From Pseudomonadota bacterium (lineage in GTDB: Bacteria; Pseudomonadota; Gammaproteobacteria; Burkholderiales; Burkholderiaceae_B): a DNA stretch of 64,000 bases. The DNA lies in NCBI GenBank assembly GCA_023425645.1, contig JAFACG010000005.1:1-64000 (forward strand), written 5' to 3'. This document shows positions 1 to 7,499 of the stretch, piece after piece (the first letter of the stretch is position 1; every line of letters begins with the position of its first letter). A program made the position numbers and the translations under genes. Below the pieces are notes generated by a model. That model did no database searches and was not told where the DNA came from. It was given only the letters and a program-made list of their open reading frames with translations.

Positions 1-141
1 ACAGCGACGGGTACTCGCCACGGTGCTCCTGCACCAGACGCACCGCGCGTTCACGAACTTCCCGGGAAAACTTGTTCTGCTTGCTCCTAGTGGCTCCATT
101 CTCTCAACGGTTGGAGCCTCCGCAAAACCCGGGGCGATTCA
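1..141 (-). mobile_element. IS3-family insertion sequence, left end with terminal inverted repeat and start of orfA (partial)
   Basis: Read on the minus strand, the element begins at 141 with TGAATCGCCCCGGGTTTTGC, an end typical of one IS3-family group. From about position 90 down to 1 one frame encodes [20 protein letters not shown] and then HRGEYPSL, the conserved N-terminus of the OrfA (helix-turn-helix) half of an IS3 transposase; the rest lies outside the window. In relatives I remember, OrfA starts with ATG just before AGC-AAG-CAG. Here that codon reads AGG (86-88), and there is no in-frame start between the upstream stop and it, so this copy may be unable to start OrfA normally. The family is clear; the exact element name is not. 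Confidence 0.8.
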
Positions 142-407
142 TTGATAATCCGTGGGATCGTTCACTTACGCCTACGCACAGTGCGTAACACCTCCGTAGC
201 AAAATGATGATGGCTTAAATTATTGGGCCACTGCGCAAGAGGCGGCTGTTGCCATGGGAGGGTAGGCGCCTGGAAGCATGATAGCTATGAATCGGTATCC
301 TGCAGGTTTGCCCCGAAACAGGGGACAAGCACCTTAAAACGTAACTCACGCGGCTTGTTCCTTTTCATGCGGATGCCGCCGCCAAAAAATGGCCCGAACG
401 GCTACGT
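142..407. other. Non-coding stretch between the IS end and the ychJ-like gene
   Basis: No convincing gene is seen. Reading frames that cross it have unnatural composition. It holds a short perfect palindrome TACGCAC-A-GTGCGTA (172-186), possibly an operator or just a chance repeat. Base composition is lower in GC than the downstream genes, consistent with flanking DNA disturbed by the neighbouring insertion sequence. Confidence 0.4.
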
Positions 408-890
408 TTGCTCACCGGATTCAGAAACCATTCAGCTAGCTTTCAGGTATGCTTTTGGACTTGTCCGGTTTTCCCTGATTCTTCCCGTGAAAAATCGTCT
501 TCGCAAGCCAACTCCTGCCCCTGCGGCAGCGGCGCGGCCTATGAATCCTGCTGCGGCCGATGGCATGCGGACGAGCGGCGCCTGCTGGCGCCCGATGCCG
601 CGGCGCTGATGCGCTCGCGTTACAGCGCTTTCGTGCGGGACGAGCTGGACTATCTGCTGGCCACCTGGCACTCCTCCACCCGGCCTGCCGCGCTGGAGCC
701 CAACCCTCCCGGGCTGCAATGGCTGGGACTGCAGGTGCGCCGCCACGAGCAGATCGACGCCGACCACGCCATCGTGGAATTCGTGGCGCGCAGCCGGCTG
801 AACGGGCGCGCCAGCCGCCTGCACGAAACCAGCCGCTTCGTGCGCGAGGACGGACGCTGGTTCTACGTAGAGGGCGATTTCCATGACTGA
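408..890 (+). CDS. ychJ: YchJ-like UPF0225 / SEC-C motif protein
   Basis: Small protein of the UPF0225 (YchJ) family, function unknown. After an unrelated-looking N-terminus of about 40 residues comes the SEC-C zinc-binding motif SCPCGSGAAYESCCG, followed by an NTF2-like fold (ALMRSRYSAFVRDELDYLL, then LQWLGLQV and a C-terminal RFVREDGRWFYVEGDF). Family members normally start only a few residues before CPCGS, but no ATG or GTG exists in frame there. The only available in-frame start is the TTG at 408, so either the start is non-canonical or the 5' end has been damaged. The stop overlaps the ATG of the next gene (ATGACTGA), indicating translational coupling. Confidence 0.75.
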   Translation: MLTGFRNHSASFQVCFWTCPVFPDSSREKSSSQANSCPCGSGAAYESCCGRWHADERRLLAPDAAALMRSRYSAFVRDELDYLLATWHSSTRPAALEPNPPGLQWLGLQVRRHEQIDADHAIVEFVARSRLNGRASRLHETSRFVREDGRWFYVEGDFHD

Positions 891-1584
891 GCCTCTGGAT
901 GGCCTGCGCATCGAACAGGCGCCTGGCGAAGACCTGCCCATGGAGCTCCTGCTGGAGGCCGGCCCCAGCCCGTCGCTGGTGCAGGGCTATCTGCGCACCG
1001 GCACGGCCTGGCGGGTGACGGACGGCCGGCAGACGCTGGCCGCCGCCGTGCTCCAGCCCCTGCCTGGGCAAGCCTGGGAACTGATGAACATCGCCGTGCG
1101 CCCGGAACATCAAGGCCAGGGCCTGGGCGCCCGCCTGCTGGAGGCCGTGATCGCCCATGCGCGCGCCCAAGGCGCGCGGCGGCTGGACGTGGGCACCGGC
1201 GCCTTCGGCTATCCGCTGACTTTCTATCAGCGTGCCGGCTTTCGCGTCGTAGCCGTGGAGCGCGATTACTTCCTGCGACATTACCAGCAGCCGCTGTTCG
1301 AGGACGGCATCCAGCACAAGGACAGGCTGATGCTGAGCCTGTCCCTGCCCTTCCTGGCCCTGCTGGTGCCCGGTACCGCCATACTGCTGTCCGTGGGCGC
1401 GGGCCTGGGCAGCTGGATTTCCTTCTGGCTTGGACAGCGCTATGGGGGTAATCTGTTTCATTTCGAATGGGCCCGCAAGCGCCTTCACCTGTACGCCAAG
1501 GCGCAGGCTTTTTTTCCCGCTGGGGCTGGTTCAGCATCGTGGCCTGCCGCTTCATCGGCCCGCTGCGCGCCACCGTGCCCCTGA
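883..1584 (+). CDS. GNAT family N-acetyltransferase with a DedA-derived C-terminal extension
   Basis: Residues 1 to about 153 form a complete GNAT acyl-CoA N-acyltransferase: MNIAVRPEHQGQGLGARLLE is the acetyl-CoA-binding R/Q-x-x-G-x-G/A motif, and FYQRAGFRVV is the usual C-terminal strand. Relatives end around HKDRLMLSL. Here the frame runs on into LPFLALLVPGTAILLSVG and GLGSWISFWLGQRYGG, recognisable as pieces of a DedA membrane protein, and then into about 20 residues of nonsense before the stop. A deletion therefore seems to have removed the acetyltransferase stop and the start of the neighbouring dedA gene. The acetyltransferase half looks intact, though it now carries a hydrophobic tail. 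The substrate is unknown. Confidence 0.75.
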   Translation: MTEPLDGLRIEQAPGEDLPMELLLEAGPSPSLVQGYLRTGTAWRVTDGRQTLAAAVLQPLPGQAWELMNIAVRPEHQGQGLGARLLEAVIAHARAQGARRLDVGTGAFGYPLTFYQRAGFRVVAVERDYFLRHYQQPLFEDGIQHKDRLMLSLSLPFLALLVPGTAILLSVGAGLGSWISFWLGQRYGGNLFHFEWARKRLHLYAKAQAFFPAGAGSASWPAASSARCAPPCP

Positions 1585-1700
1585 TCGCCGGCACCTGCGG
1601 CATGTCGCCGCTGGCCTTTCATGTCTCGGCCTGGGTCTCGGCCTGCCTGTGGGCCAGCGTGCTGCTGCTGCCGGGCTGGCTCAGCTTCCAGTATTTCTGA
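1342..1700 (+). pseudogene. DedA family membrane protein remnant (internally deleted and frameshifted)
   Basis: The first part is in the frame of the upstream acetyltransferase (LPFLALLVPGTAILL, then GSWISFWLGQRYGG). The second part, from about 1510, is in the +1 frame: FFSRWGWFSIVACRFIGPLR, then VPLIAGTCGMSPLAFH and WASVLLLPGWL, the conserved RFxGPxR and GxxGM core of DedA/SNARE-associated proteins. Two lesions are visible. The N-terminus and the segment between the VPGT and GxxLG regions are missing, and the frame changes at a run of seven Ts (1509-1515); one extra T would rejoin the halves. DedA proteins maintain membrane potential and lipid carrier recycling, but this copy is unlikely to be functional. 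The frameshift alone could be a sequencing error, while the deletion is not. Confidence 0.75.
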
Positions 1701-1707
1701 CTTCGCC

Positions 1708-2052
1708 ATGACGCCTCTTGCCGCCAGCTACCTGACCCTCTTCATCGCCATCGTCTGCGAGATCATCGCCACCAGCCTGCTGCAGCAATCGCAGCAGTTC
1801 ACGCGCCTGATGCCCAGCCTGCTGACCGTGCTGTTCTACGCCGGCGCCTTCTACTTCCTGTCGCTCAGCCTGCGCACCATGTCCGTGGGCGTGGCCTACG
1901 CCATCTGGAGCGGCGTGGGCATCGTGCTGATCTCCCTGATAGGCTGGTTCCTGTTCAAGCAGAAGCTGGACCTGCCCGCCATGATAGGCATAGGCTTCAT
2001 CGTGGCCGGCGTGCTGATCGTGAACCTCTTTTCCAAGACGGTCGCCCACTGA
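1708..2052 (+). CDS. SMR family multidrug/quaternary ammonium exporter (EmrE/QacE-like)
   Basis: This protein of 114 residues has four transmembrane helices, the exact size of small multidrug resistance proteins. It carries the essential membrane-embedded glutamate in helix 1 (E18, in [13 protein letters not shown]) and the signature [21 protein letters not shown] dimers exchange protons for lipophilic or quaternary ammonium cations, or for guanidinium in the Gdx subgroup; the WSG signature and overall similarity favour the EmrE/Qac branch. The ATG at 1708 was chosen because it sits just before the first helix. It lies directly downstream of the dedA remnant and 26 bp before dtd, so the genes are probably co-transcribed. 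Confidence 0.9.
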   Translation: MTPLAASYLTLFIAIVCEIIATSLLQQSQQFTRLMPSLLTVLFYAGAFYFLSLSLRTMSVGVAYAIWSGVGIVLISLIGWFLFKQKLDLPAMIGIGFIVAGVLIVNLFSKTVAH

Positions 2053-2078
2053 ATGCGGCCCGACTCGAGACCCAGACC

Positions 2079-2537
2079 ATGATTGCCCTGATTCAACGCG
2101 TGCGCCGCGCCCAGGTGGACATCCAGGAACAGACCGTGGCGCGCATCGACGCAGGCCTGCTGGCGCTGGTCTGCGCGGAACACGGCGATACCGCCGTCCA
2201 GGCCGAGCGCCTGCTGGACAAGCTGCTTGCGCTGCGCATCTTCAGTGACGCCGACGGAAAAATGAACCTGAACCTGCTGCAGGCCGGCGGCCAATTGCTG
2301 CTCGTCAGCCAGTTCACCCTGGCGGCGGACACGCGCAAGGGCAACCGCCCCGGCTTCAGCCGCGCCGCGCCGCCGGCCGTGAGCCAGCCGCTGTTCGACG
2401 AACTGGTGGCGCGGGCGCGCCAGCGCCTGCCGGATACGCAATGCGGCCTGTTCGGCGCCGACATGCAGGTGAGCCTGATCAATGACGGCCCTGTCACCAT
2501 CCCCCTGCACATCCCGCCCGATGGCGTTGCAAGCTGA
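2079..2537 (+). CDS. dtd: D-aminoacyl-tRNA deacylase
   Basis: A homochirality-proofreading enzyme that hydrolyses D-amino acids (and glycine mischarged on tRNA-Ala) from tRNA in the cytoplasm. The 152-residue length is normal. The family signature [18 protein letters not shown] and the Gly-cisPro loop in NDGPVTIPL are both present, and the protein begins MIALIQRV like other Dtd proteins. It follows the SMR exporter with a short gap and is followed by a separate promoter for nhaA. Confidence 0.95.
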   Translation: MIALIQRVRRAQVDIQEQTVARIDAGLLALVCAEHGDTAVQAERLLDKLLALRIFSDADGKMNLNLLQAGGQLLLVSQFTLAADTRKGNRPGFSRAAPPAVSQPLFDELVARARQRLPDTQCGLFGADMQVSLINDGPVTIPLHIPPDGVAS

Positions 2538-2540
2538 CAT

Positions 2541-2569
2541 TTGCCTTAAAAAATAAGGCTCCCTATAAT
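2541..2569 (+). promoter_or_regulatory. Sigma-70 promoter of nhaA
   Basis: The -35 is TTGCCT (2541-2546) and the -10 is a consensus TATAAT (2564-2569), separated by exactly 17 bp. The predicted transcription start is about 2576-2577, at the first G of the structured leader. The spacer contains an inverted repeat GCCTTA-N5-TAAGGC (2543-2559) that could be a repressor site or could act as a weak terminator for dtd. Confidence 0.8.
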
Positions 2570-2576
2570 GCCGGCT

Positions 2577-2655
2577 GGGTGTCTTTGCGGCATGGTGCCG
2601 CAAAACAGGTTAAATACATGCGCAGGTCGGGCCGCCTCGCGGAGACTTGCCGACC
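2577..2655 (+). ncRNA. Structured nhaA leader, candidate nhaA-I type (Li+-sensing) riboswitch
   Basis: This 79-nt leader lies between the predicted transcription start and the nhaA ATG. Seen directly: a 9-bp hairpin TTTGCGGCA/TGCCGCAAA (2584-2592/2596-2604); a conserved-looking single strand CAGGTTAAATACATGCGCAG (2606-2625); GGTCGG (2625-2630) complementary to CCGACC (2650-2655), which touches the start codon; CCGC/GCGG (2632-2635/2639-2642) holding the Shine-Dalgarno GGAG; and GTCT (2581-2584) complementary to AGAC (2643-2646). Known: nhaA-I RNAs occur upstream of nhaA genes and were reported to sense lithium. The position, size and several sequence blocks agree with my memory of that motif. 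Inference: ligand binding remodels the stems and exposes the GGAG and ATG of nhaA, giving translational control. Confidence 0.6.
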
Positions 2656-4011
2656 ATGTCCCCTGTCACCCCCGGGGCGCCGCTGCCGCGCGCCCATATG
2701 TTCACCCGCCGCCTGCAGCAACAGCTGCAACGCCTGCTGCACATCGAGGCGCTCGCTGGCGTGGCCCTGCTGCTGGCCGCCGCCCTGGCCCTGATCTGGG
2801 CCAATTCCTCCCATGCCGACAGCTACCACGCTCTCTGGCACACCCAGGTCACCCTCGAACTGGGCTCCTGGCGCTTCTCCCAGGACCTGCATTTCTGGGT
2901 CAACGACATTCTGATGACGCTGTTCTTCCTGGTGGTGGGCATGGAGATCCGCCGCGAGATCCATGACGGCGCCCTGTCGGACTGGCGCTCGGCCATGCTG
3001 CCGGTCTGCGCGGCCCTGAGCGCCATCACCCTGCCCGCCTTGATCTATGCCGCCCTGAACCGCGAACCCATGGTGCTGATGGGCTGGGCCATCCCGACCG
3101 CCACCGACATCGCCTTCGCTGTGGGCGTGCTGGCGCTGCTGGGACGTTCGCTGCCCGGCAGCCTGCGGGTATTCCTGCTGGCGCTGGCCATCATCGACGA
3201 CCTGGTCGCCATCCTGATCATCGCGTTCTTCTATTCGGGCGGCCTGGACTACAGCGCCTTCCTGATCGCCGCGCTGGGGGTGGCCGCCGTGCTGGGCCTG
3301 CAGAAAATGGGCATAGGCTCGGCCTGGGCCTATGTGCTGCCCGGCGCCGTGCTCTGGTTCGGCCTGCTCAAGACCGGCGCGCACCCCACCCTGGCCGGCG
3401 TGGTCCTGGGCATGATGAGCCCGGTGCGCGCCCTGCCGCTGCCGCGCAAGGCCCGCCACCTAAACCTGGAGCTGGCCCAGAAGCTGGAGCGCCAGCAGGA
3501 TGCCCACGAGGTGCTGCATACCCTGCGCGACATGCAGCTCGCGCAGCGCGAGATGCTGGCGCCCGTGGACCGCATCCCCGCGCTGCTGCACCCCTGGGTC
3601 GCCTTCGTCATCATGCCCGTCTTCGCGCTGGCCAACGCCGGCGTCAGCCTGGGCGGGCTGGACCTGCAGGCGCCCGGGGCGCAAAGCGCCCTGCTGGGCG
3701 TGGCGATCGCGCTGATCGTCGGCAAGCCGCTGGGCGTGCTGCTGGGCACCTGGCTGCCGGTGCGCCTGGGCCTGTGCTCCCTGCCTCCCGGCATGGACTG
3801 GAAAGGCGTCACGCTGATCGGCCTGCTGGCGGGGATAGGCTTCACCATGTCCATCTTCGTGGCCAATCTGGCCTTCGATCAGGCCGGGCTGCTGGACGCC
3901 GCCAAGCTGGGCGTGCTGTGCGGCTCGCTGGTGTCCGCACTGCTGGGGCTGGCCTGGGGCCTGGCGCTGCAGCGCCGCTACCGCCGCCAAGCGGCTCTGG
4001 CGGCGGCCTAG
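2656..4011 (+). CDS. nhaA: Na+/H+ antiporter NhaA
   Basis: Inner-membrane electrogenic antiporter that expels Na+ or Li+ in exchange for protons. At 451 residues it is somewhat longer than the E. coli protein. Diagnostic regions are [33 protein letters not shown] with the first conserved Asp, [17 protein letters not shown] with the ion-binding Asp pair, and [14 protein letters not shown] near the end. The ATG at 2656 was preferred to the TTG at 2647 because GGAG (2641-2644) is correctly spaced. The leader RNA occludes this start region, so expression is probably controlled by ions at the translation step. A second cation antiporter (CPA1 type) lies at 54.5 kb. Confidence 0.95.
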   Translation: MSPVTPGAPLPRAHMFTRRLQQQLQRLLHIEALAGVALLLAAALALIWANSSHADSYHALWHTQVTLELGSWRFSQDLHFWVNDILMTLFFLVVGMEIRREIHDGALSDWRSAMLPVCAALSAITLPALIYAALNREPMVLMGWAIPTATDIAFAVGVLALLGRSLPGSLRVFLLALAIIDDLVAILIIAFFYSGGLDYSAFLIAALGVAAVLGLQKMGIGSAWAYVLPGAVLWFGLLKTGAHPTLAGVVLGMMSPVRALPLPRKARHLNLELAQKLERQQDAHEVLHTLRDMQLAQREMLAPVDRIPALLHPWVAFVIMPVFALANAGVSLGGLDLQAPGAQSALLGVAIALIVGKPLGVLLGTWLPVRLGLCSLPPGMDWKGVTLIGLLAGIGFTMSIFVANLAFDQAGLLDAAKLGVLCGSLVSALLGLAWGLALQRRYRRQAALAAA

Positions 4012-4077
4012 CAAAGCCCGACAATGGTATGCTGGACGACCCGCAGGCGCGCCTGCCCGTCCAGCCAGGACCACAGC

Positions 4078-4545
4078 ATGACCGAATTCAATATTTCCAG
4101 CACCGCGCCGGACTGGCGCGGCCAGGCCCTGTCCAACTTCGTGCTCTCGCCCTTCGTGCTGGACGGCCAGCTGCTGGCCTCCGTCGAGGGCTTCATCCAG
4201 GGCATCAAGTTCGCGCCCCACGATGCGCGCCGCGCCGCCATTTTCGAGACTTTCGGCATGCAGGCCAAGCAAGCCGGCGCCCAGGCCGAGCGCCGCGTGG
4301 TCTGGTGGCAGGATCAGGAGCTGGCCTACGGCAGCGCCGCGCACCATGCGCTGATAGGCCGCGCCATCCGCGCGCGCATCCTGCAAAGCGAAGGCCTGAC
4401 GACGGCGCTGGCCAGCACCCGGGGCCACGCCCTGGTGCATCTGACGCCCGAACCCGAATCGCCCGCGACCTCGCTTCCCGCCACGGTGTTTTGCGCCATC
4501 CTCACGCAATTGCGCGAGGAAATCCTGGCGGGCCGATCCGCCTAG
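4078..4545 (+). CDS. NADAR-like domain protein (putative)
   Basis: A 155-residue soluble protein. The blocks LSNFVLSPFVLDGQLLASVE, FIQGIKFAP, GMQAKQAG and HHALIGRAIRARILQ recall the NADAR (YbiA/RibX, DUF1768) fold, in which LSNF, VEHxxQxxKF and AK..G motifs are shared. NADAR proteins are N-glycosidases acting on riboflavin intermediates or removing ADP-ribose from nucleic acids and proteins. The resemblance is by motif only, and the C-terminal half is more divergent. Start at 4078 follows a weak AGGA. It ends 4 bp inside the convergent cnbZ-like gene. Confidence 0.5.
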   Translation: MTEFNISSTAPDWRGQALSNFVLSPFVLDGQLLASVEGFIQGIKFAPHDARRAAIFETFGMQAKQAGAQAERRVVWWQDQELAYGSAAHHALIGRAIRARILQSEGLTTALASTRGHALVHLTPEPESPATSLPATVFCAILTQLREEILAGRSA

Positions 4546-5303
4546 TCGATCACCAGCACGCGCTCGTTCAGCACGCGGCGGCAGTCCATCTCGTACTCCA
4601 GACCCACCACGGGCGGGCGGGCCAGGTGCCAGCCCAGGCCGTTGCGGATGGCGCCGCGCCGTGCCAGTTCGCTGGCCATGAAGGCATGCACATCGTGCAC
4701 GGTGTAGGCATGGGTCGCCGTGGCGTCGGCCCACTCGAAGCCCAGCACCTTCATGCGACGCTCCATCTCATCCAGCACCCAGCGGGCTTTCTGCAGCATG
4801 CCTTCGGGCGACACGTCCTGGTAGGCCACGACCACATCCTTGTAGTCGCCGGGCGTCTCGGGAGCTTCGCAACTGCCCGCGATCACGAAGGTGGACTCCT
4901 CGATGTCGGTGTCCACCGTATAGCTGAACGCATAGAAGCTGGGTTCGGCGGGCGCGCCCACCAGGGGCGAGACATTGCTGCGCGCCACGGGATTGTGCTT
5001 GCCCTTGATCAGGCCCCAGTCGGTCAGGGTCTGGACATAGCTTTCATTGAAGCTGTTGAAGCCGCTGTCGCTGACCGGTTCGGGCGAACGCAGCTCGCAG
5101 GCGCACAAGGCGGTCAGGGGGCGTTCCTCGGCCTCCAGCACGGCCTGGATCAGGTCGAACCCTTCCTTCACGGGCACGGGCTCGGAAAACACCACGCGGC
5201 AGATCTCATAGCCGGGCTGGGCGGCCACGCCGGCCGAATAGCGGTTCACGCCCGTGGGGACGAAACGGTAGTTGCCCTTGTCAAATACCACTGCATTGCT
5301 CAT
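4542..5303 (-). CDS. CnbZ-like 2-aminomuconate-type deaminase / RidA-like protein (putative)
   Basis: This 253-residue cytosolic protein resembles the CnbZ family (2-amino-5-chloromuconate deaminase of the chloronitrobenzene pathway), whose members share an opening PTGNY..YSxGVAAxPGYE and the block LTALCACELRSPEPVSDSGF, both seen here. The middle contains NPVARSNVSP and the end is made of alternating strands and helices, compatible with a RidA/YjgF-like fold. No other nitroaromatic genes are nearby, so in this organism it more likely handles a housekeeping enamine/imine or an unrelated substrate. It converges on and overlaps the previous gene by 4 bp. Confidence 0.5.
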   Translation of the reverse strand: MSNAVVFDKGNYRFVPTGVNRYSAGVAAQPGYEICRVVFSEPVPVKEGFDLIQAVLEAEERPLTALCACELRSPEPVSDSGFNSFNESYVQTLTDWGLIKGKHNPVARSNVSPLVGAPAEPSFYAFSYTVDTDIEESTFVIAGSCEAPETPGDYKDVVVAYQDVSPEGMLQKARWVLDEMERRMKVLGFEWADATATHAYTVHDVHAFMASELARRGAIRNGLGWHLARPPVVGLEYEMDCRRVLNERVLVID

Positions 5304-5404
5304 TGTCGTTCCTGGTCTTGCGGCGGGCACCCTGCCCTGCCTGAATGAAGGTCGCGCTCCGCCAGCGCGGCGCGAAAGCGGGCACTATAGCACCGTCCGC
5401 ACGC

Positions 5405-5432
5405 AAAAAAACCCGCAGGCCAGGCCTGCGGG
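5405..5432 (-). terminator. Rho-independent terminator of the BOF-family gene
   Basis: On the minus strand this reads CCCGCAGGC-CTG-GCCTGCGGG followed by seven Ts, a perfect 9-bp GC-rich stem with a U-tract. It lies just downstream of the stop codon of the gene ending at 5454. Confidence 0.9.
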
Positions 5433-5453
5433 CCCCGGATGGCGCGAAAAATC

Positions 5454-5819
5454 CTACTTGAGGATGGCGATCGCCTTGACGTCGATCTCGGACTTGCCCA
5501 TCAGGCTCTTGTCCATCTCGCCGCTGATCTCGACCGGCGTGTTCTCATCCACCGGCACCTTGGGGAAGATCTTGTCGTCGATCTCGACCTGGACCTCGCC
5601 GGTTTCATCGGCAAAGATGTACTTTTCATCCGACACCTTGCGCACCAGCTTGCCCCGCAGCGCCACCTGATCGTCATCCTTGGCATTCTTGAGCACCTGG
5701 TCCACGGTGGTCAGGGACTTGTGCTCGGACGGACCCACGTACTGGGCCTGGGCCGCAGTCATCATGGCGCCGCCCAGTGCCAGGGCGGCGGCCAGCATCG
5801 TCAAACGAGAGTTCTTCAT
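5454..5819 (-). CDS. YgiW/YdeI-type periplasmic BOF (bacterial OB-fold) protein
   Basis: A 121-residue secreted protein. Residues 1-26 form a signal peptide ending AAQAQ. The remainder, YVGPSEHKSLTTVDQVLKN, then DDQVALRGKLVRKVSDEKYI, FADETGEVQVEIDDKIFP and SGEMDKSLMGKSEIDVKAI, is a complete BOF domain (DUF388). E. coli YgiW (VisP) and YdeI of this family act in stress tolerance and antimicrobial-peptide or peptidoglycan-related resistance in the periplasm. The first ATG giving a proper signal peptide is at 5819. The gene is monocistronic, ends in its own terminator, and is divergent from mgtE. Confidence 0.85.
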   Translation of the reverse strand: MKNSRLTMLAAALALGGAMMTAAQAQYVGPSEHKSLTTVDQVLKNAKDDDQVALRGKLVRKVSDEKYIFADETGEVQVEIDDKIFPKVPVDENTPVEISGEMDKSLMGKSEIDVKAIAILK

Positions 5820-5972
5820 GCTGCGCTCCTGTTGCAAGAAACAGAATTCATCCTAGCATCAAAGACGCATCCGTCTGCCTTCCTTCGCAGTTGGTTACAA
5901 TGAGGCCCGTCGGCGACCGCCCTGGCGCGGCCGACTCCGCCTCGAGCCTCAGCATGCCCAACGGAGTTCTCC

Positions 5973-7313
5973 ATGCCCTCTTCCCCAGCGACCTCGCTGC
6001 TTGATCTGCAGGCCCATCCGGCCGACCTCGTCCAGACGCTCAATCTGCTGGAACGCCGGCAGGCCGTCGCCGCCGTGCGCGACTTCGATGACCAACGCCT
6101 GCACACCCTGCTGGAGCGGCCCGAGCTGCGCTGGGCCAGCGATGTGCTGATGGACGCCGCGCGACAGCAACGCTGGCGCATGCTGGAAATCCTGGCCGAA
6201 GACCGTCTGGCCGACCTGCTCCAGGACCTGGAACCCGCCGAGCGCGAGCGCATCCTGGGCCATCTTTCCCAACCCACGCGCACCTCCGTCATGCAGCTGA
6301 TGCACTACCCGGCCGACACGGCCGGCGGCATCATGACCACCGAGTTCCTCCAGGTGCCCCTGGACTGGAGCGTCGCACGCACCCTGCAGCACATCCGCGA
6401 AGTGGAAAGCACGCGCGAGACCGTGTATGCCATCTACGTGGTCAATCCCTTCAAGCAGCTGCAGTTCGTGGTCCCGCTGCGCAAGCTGGTCTGCGCCGAT
6501 CCGCAGGCCCCTCTGACGGACCTGTGGCGCGGGGAGACGCCGGTCACCGTGCAGGCCTACACGGACAAGGAGGCCGTCGCGCAGATCATCCGCCGCCACG
6601 ACTTCCTCGCCGTGCCCGTGGTCGACGAGGAAAACGTCATCATCGGCATCGTCACGGTGGACGACGTGATCGACGCCCTGATGGACGAGGCGGCCGAGGA
6701 CATGAACCGCTTCGGCGGCGCCGAGCACATCGGCAAGCCCTACCTGCAGGCCGGCTTCTGGACCATGATACGCAAGCGCGGCGGCTGGCTGGCCGCCCTG
6801 TTCCTGGGCGAGATGCTGACCGCCAGCGCCATGCAGCACTACGAATTCCAGCTGGAGAAAGCCGTGGTGCTGGCCATGTTCATTCCGCTCATCATGAGCT
6901 CGGGCGGCAACTCCGGCTCACAGGCCACCTCCCTGCTGATCCGCGGGCTGGCGCTGGGCGACGTACGCCTGGCGGACTGGTGGCGCGTGCTGCTGCGCGA
7001 ACTGCCGGCCGGCCTGGTGCTGGGCACCCTGCTGGGCGCCGTGGGCTTCGTGCGCATCGAACTCTGGCAGCATCTGGGCCTGTACGACTACGGCGAACAC
7101 TCCCTGCTGATCGCCTTCACCATCTGGCTGGCTCTTGTGGGCATCGTCACCTTCGGATCGTGCATAGGCTCCATGCTGCCCTTCCTGCTGCAGCGCGTCG
7201 GCTTCGATCCGGCCAGCGCGTCCGCGCCGCTGGTGGCCACGCTGGTCGACGTGCTGGGCCTGGTCATCTATTTCTCGGTGGCCGCCCTGCTGCTGACCGG
7301 CACGCTGCTGTAG
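5973..7313 (+). CDS. mgtE: Magnesium transporter MgtE
   Basis: Mg2+-gated channel of the inner membrane, 446 residues. Order of domains: N-terminal superhelical MgtE_N domain (about 1-130), two CBS modules (about 135-260, including YPADTAGGIMTTEF and VPVVDEENVIIGIVTVDDVI), then five transmembrane helices with the pore signature PLIMSSGGNSGSQATSLLIR. Cytosolic Mg2+ binding by the N and CBS domains is known to close the pore in this family. GGAG precedes the ATG at 5973. The 150-bp leader shows no obvious M-box. Confidence 0.95.
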   Translation: MPSSPATSLLDLQAHPADLVQTLNLLERRQAVAAVRDFDDQRLHTLLERPELRWASDVLMDAARQQRWRMLEILAEDRLADLLQDLEPAERERILGHLSQPTRTSVMQLMHYPADTAGGIMTTEFLQVPLDWSVARTLQHIREVESTRETVYAIYVVNPFKQLQFVVPLRKLVCADPQAPLTDLWRGETPVTVQAYTDKEAVAQIIRRHDFLAVPVVDEENVIIGIVTVDDVIDALMDEAAEDMNRFGGAEHIGKPYLQAGFWTMIRKRGGWLAALFLGEMLTASAMQHYEFQLEKAVVLAMFIPLIMSSGGNSGSQATSLLIRGLALGDVRLADWWRVLLRELPAGLVLGTLLGAVGFVRIELWQHLGLYDYGEHSLLIAFTIWLALVGIVTFGSCIGSMLPFLLQRVGFDPASASAPLVATLVDVLGLVIYFSVAALLLTGTLL

Positions 7314-7499
7314 CAAGGGCGGGCTCCTTCCACCGTCAGAAAAAAGCCACTACAGCCACGTGGATTTTCAGTAACATATCCTCGCAGTTACATACGTCCG
7401 ATACGCCGCCGACGCGGCTTTACCTGCGTCCCCCCGCCGCCGGCGGGGTGGAGCCCGACACCAAGAACAACTCACGGCCCAGCCAGGCCCCACGGACCC

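Noticed and set aside
223..609. Open frame of 128 codons between the IS end and ychJ
   Set aside because: No family resemblance, abnormal composition, and it overlaps the SEC-C gene in another frame.
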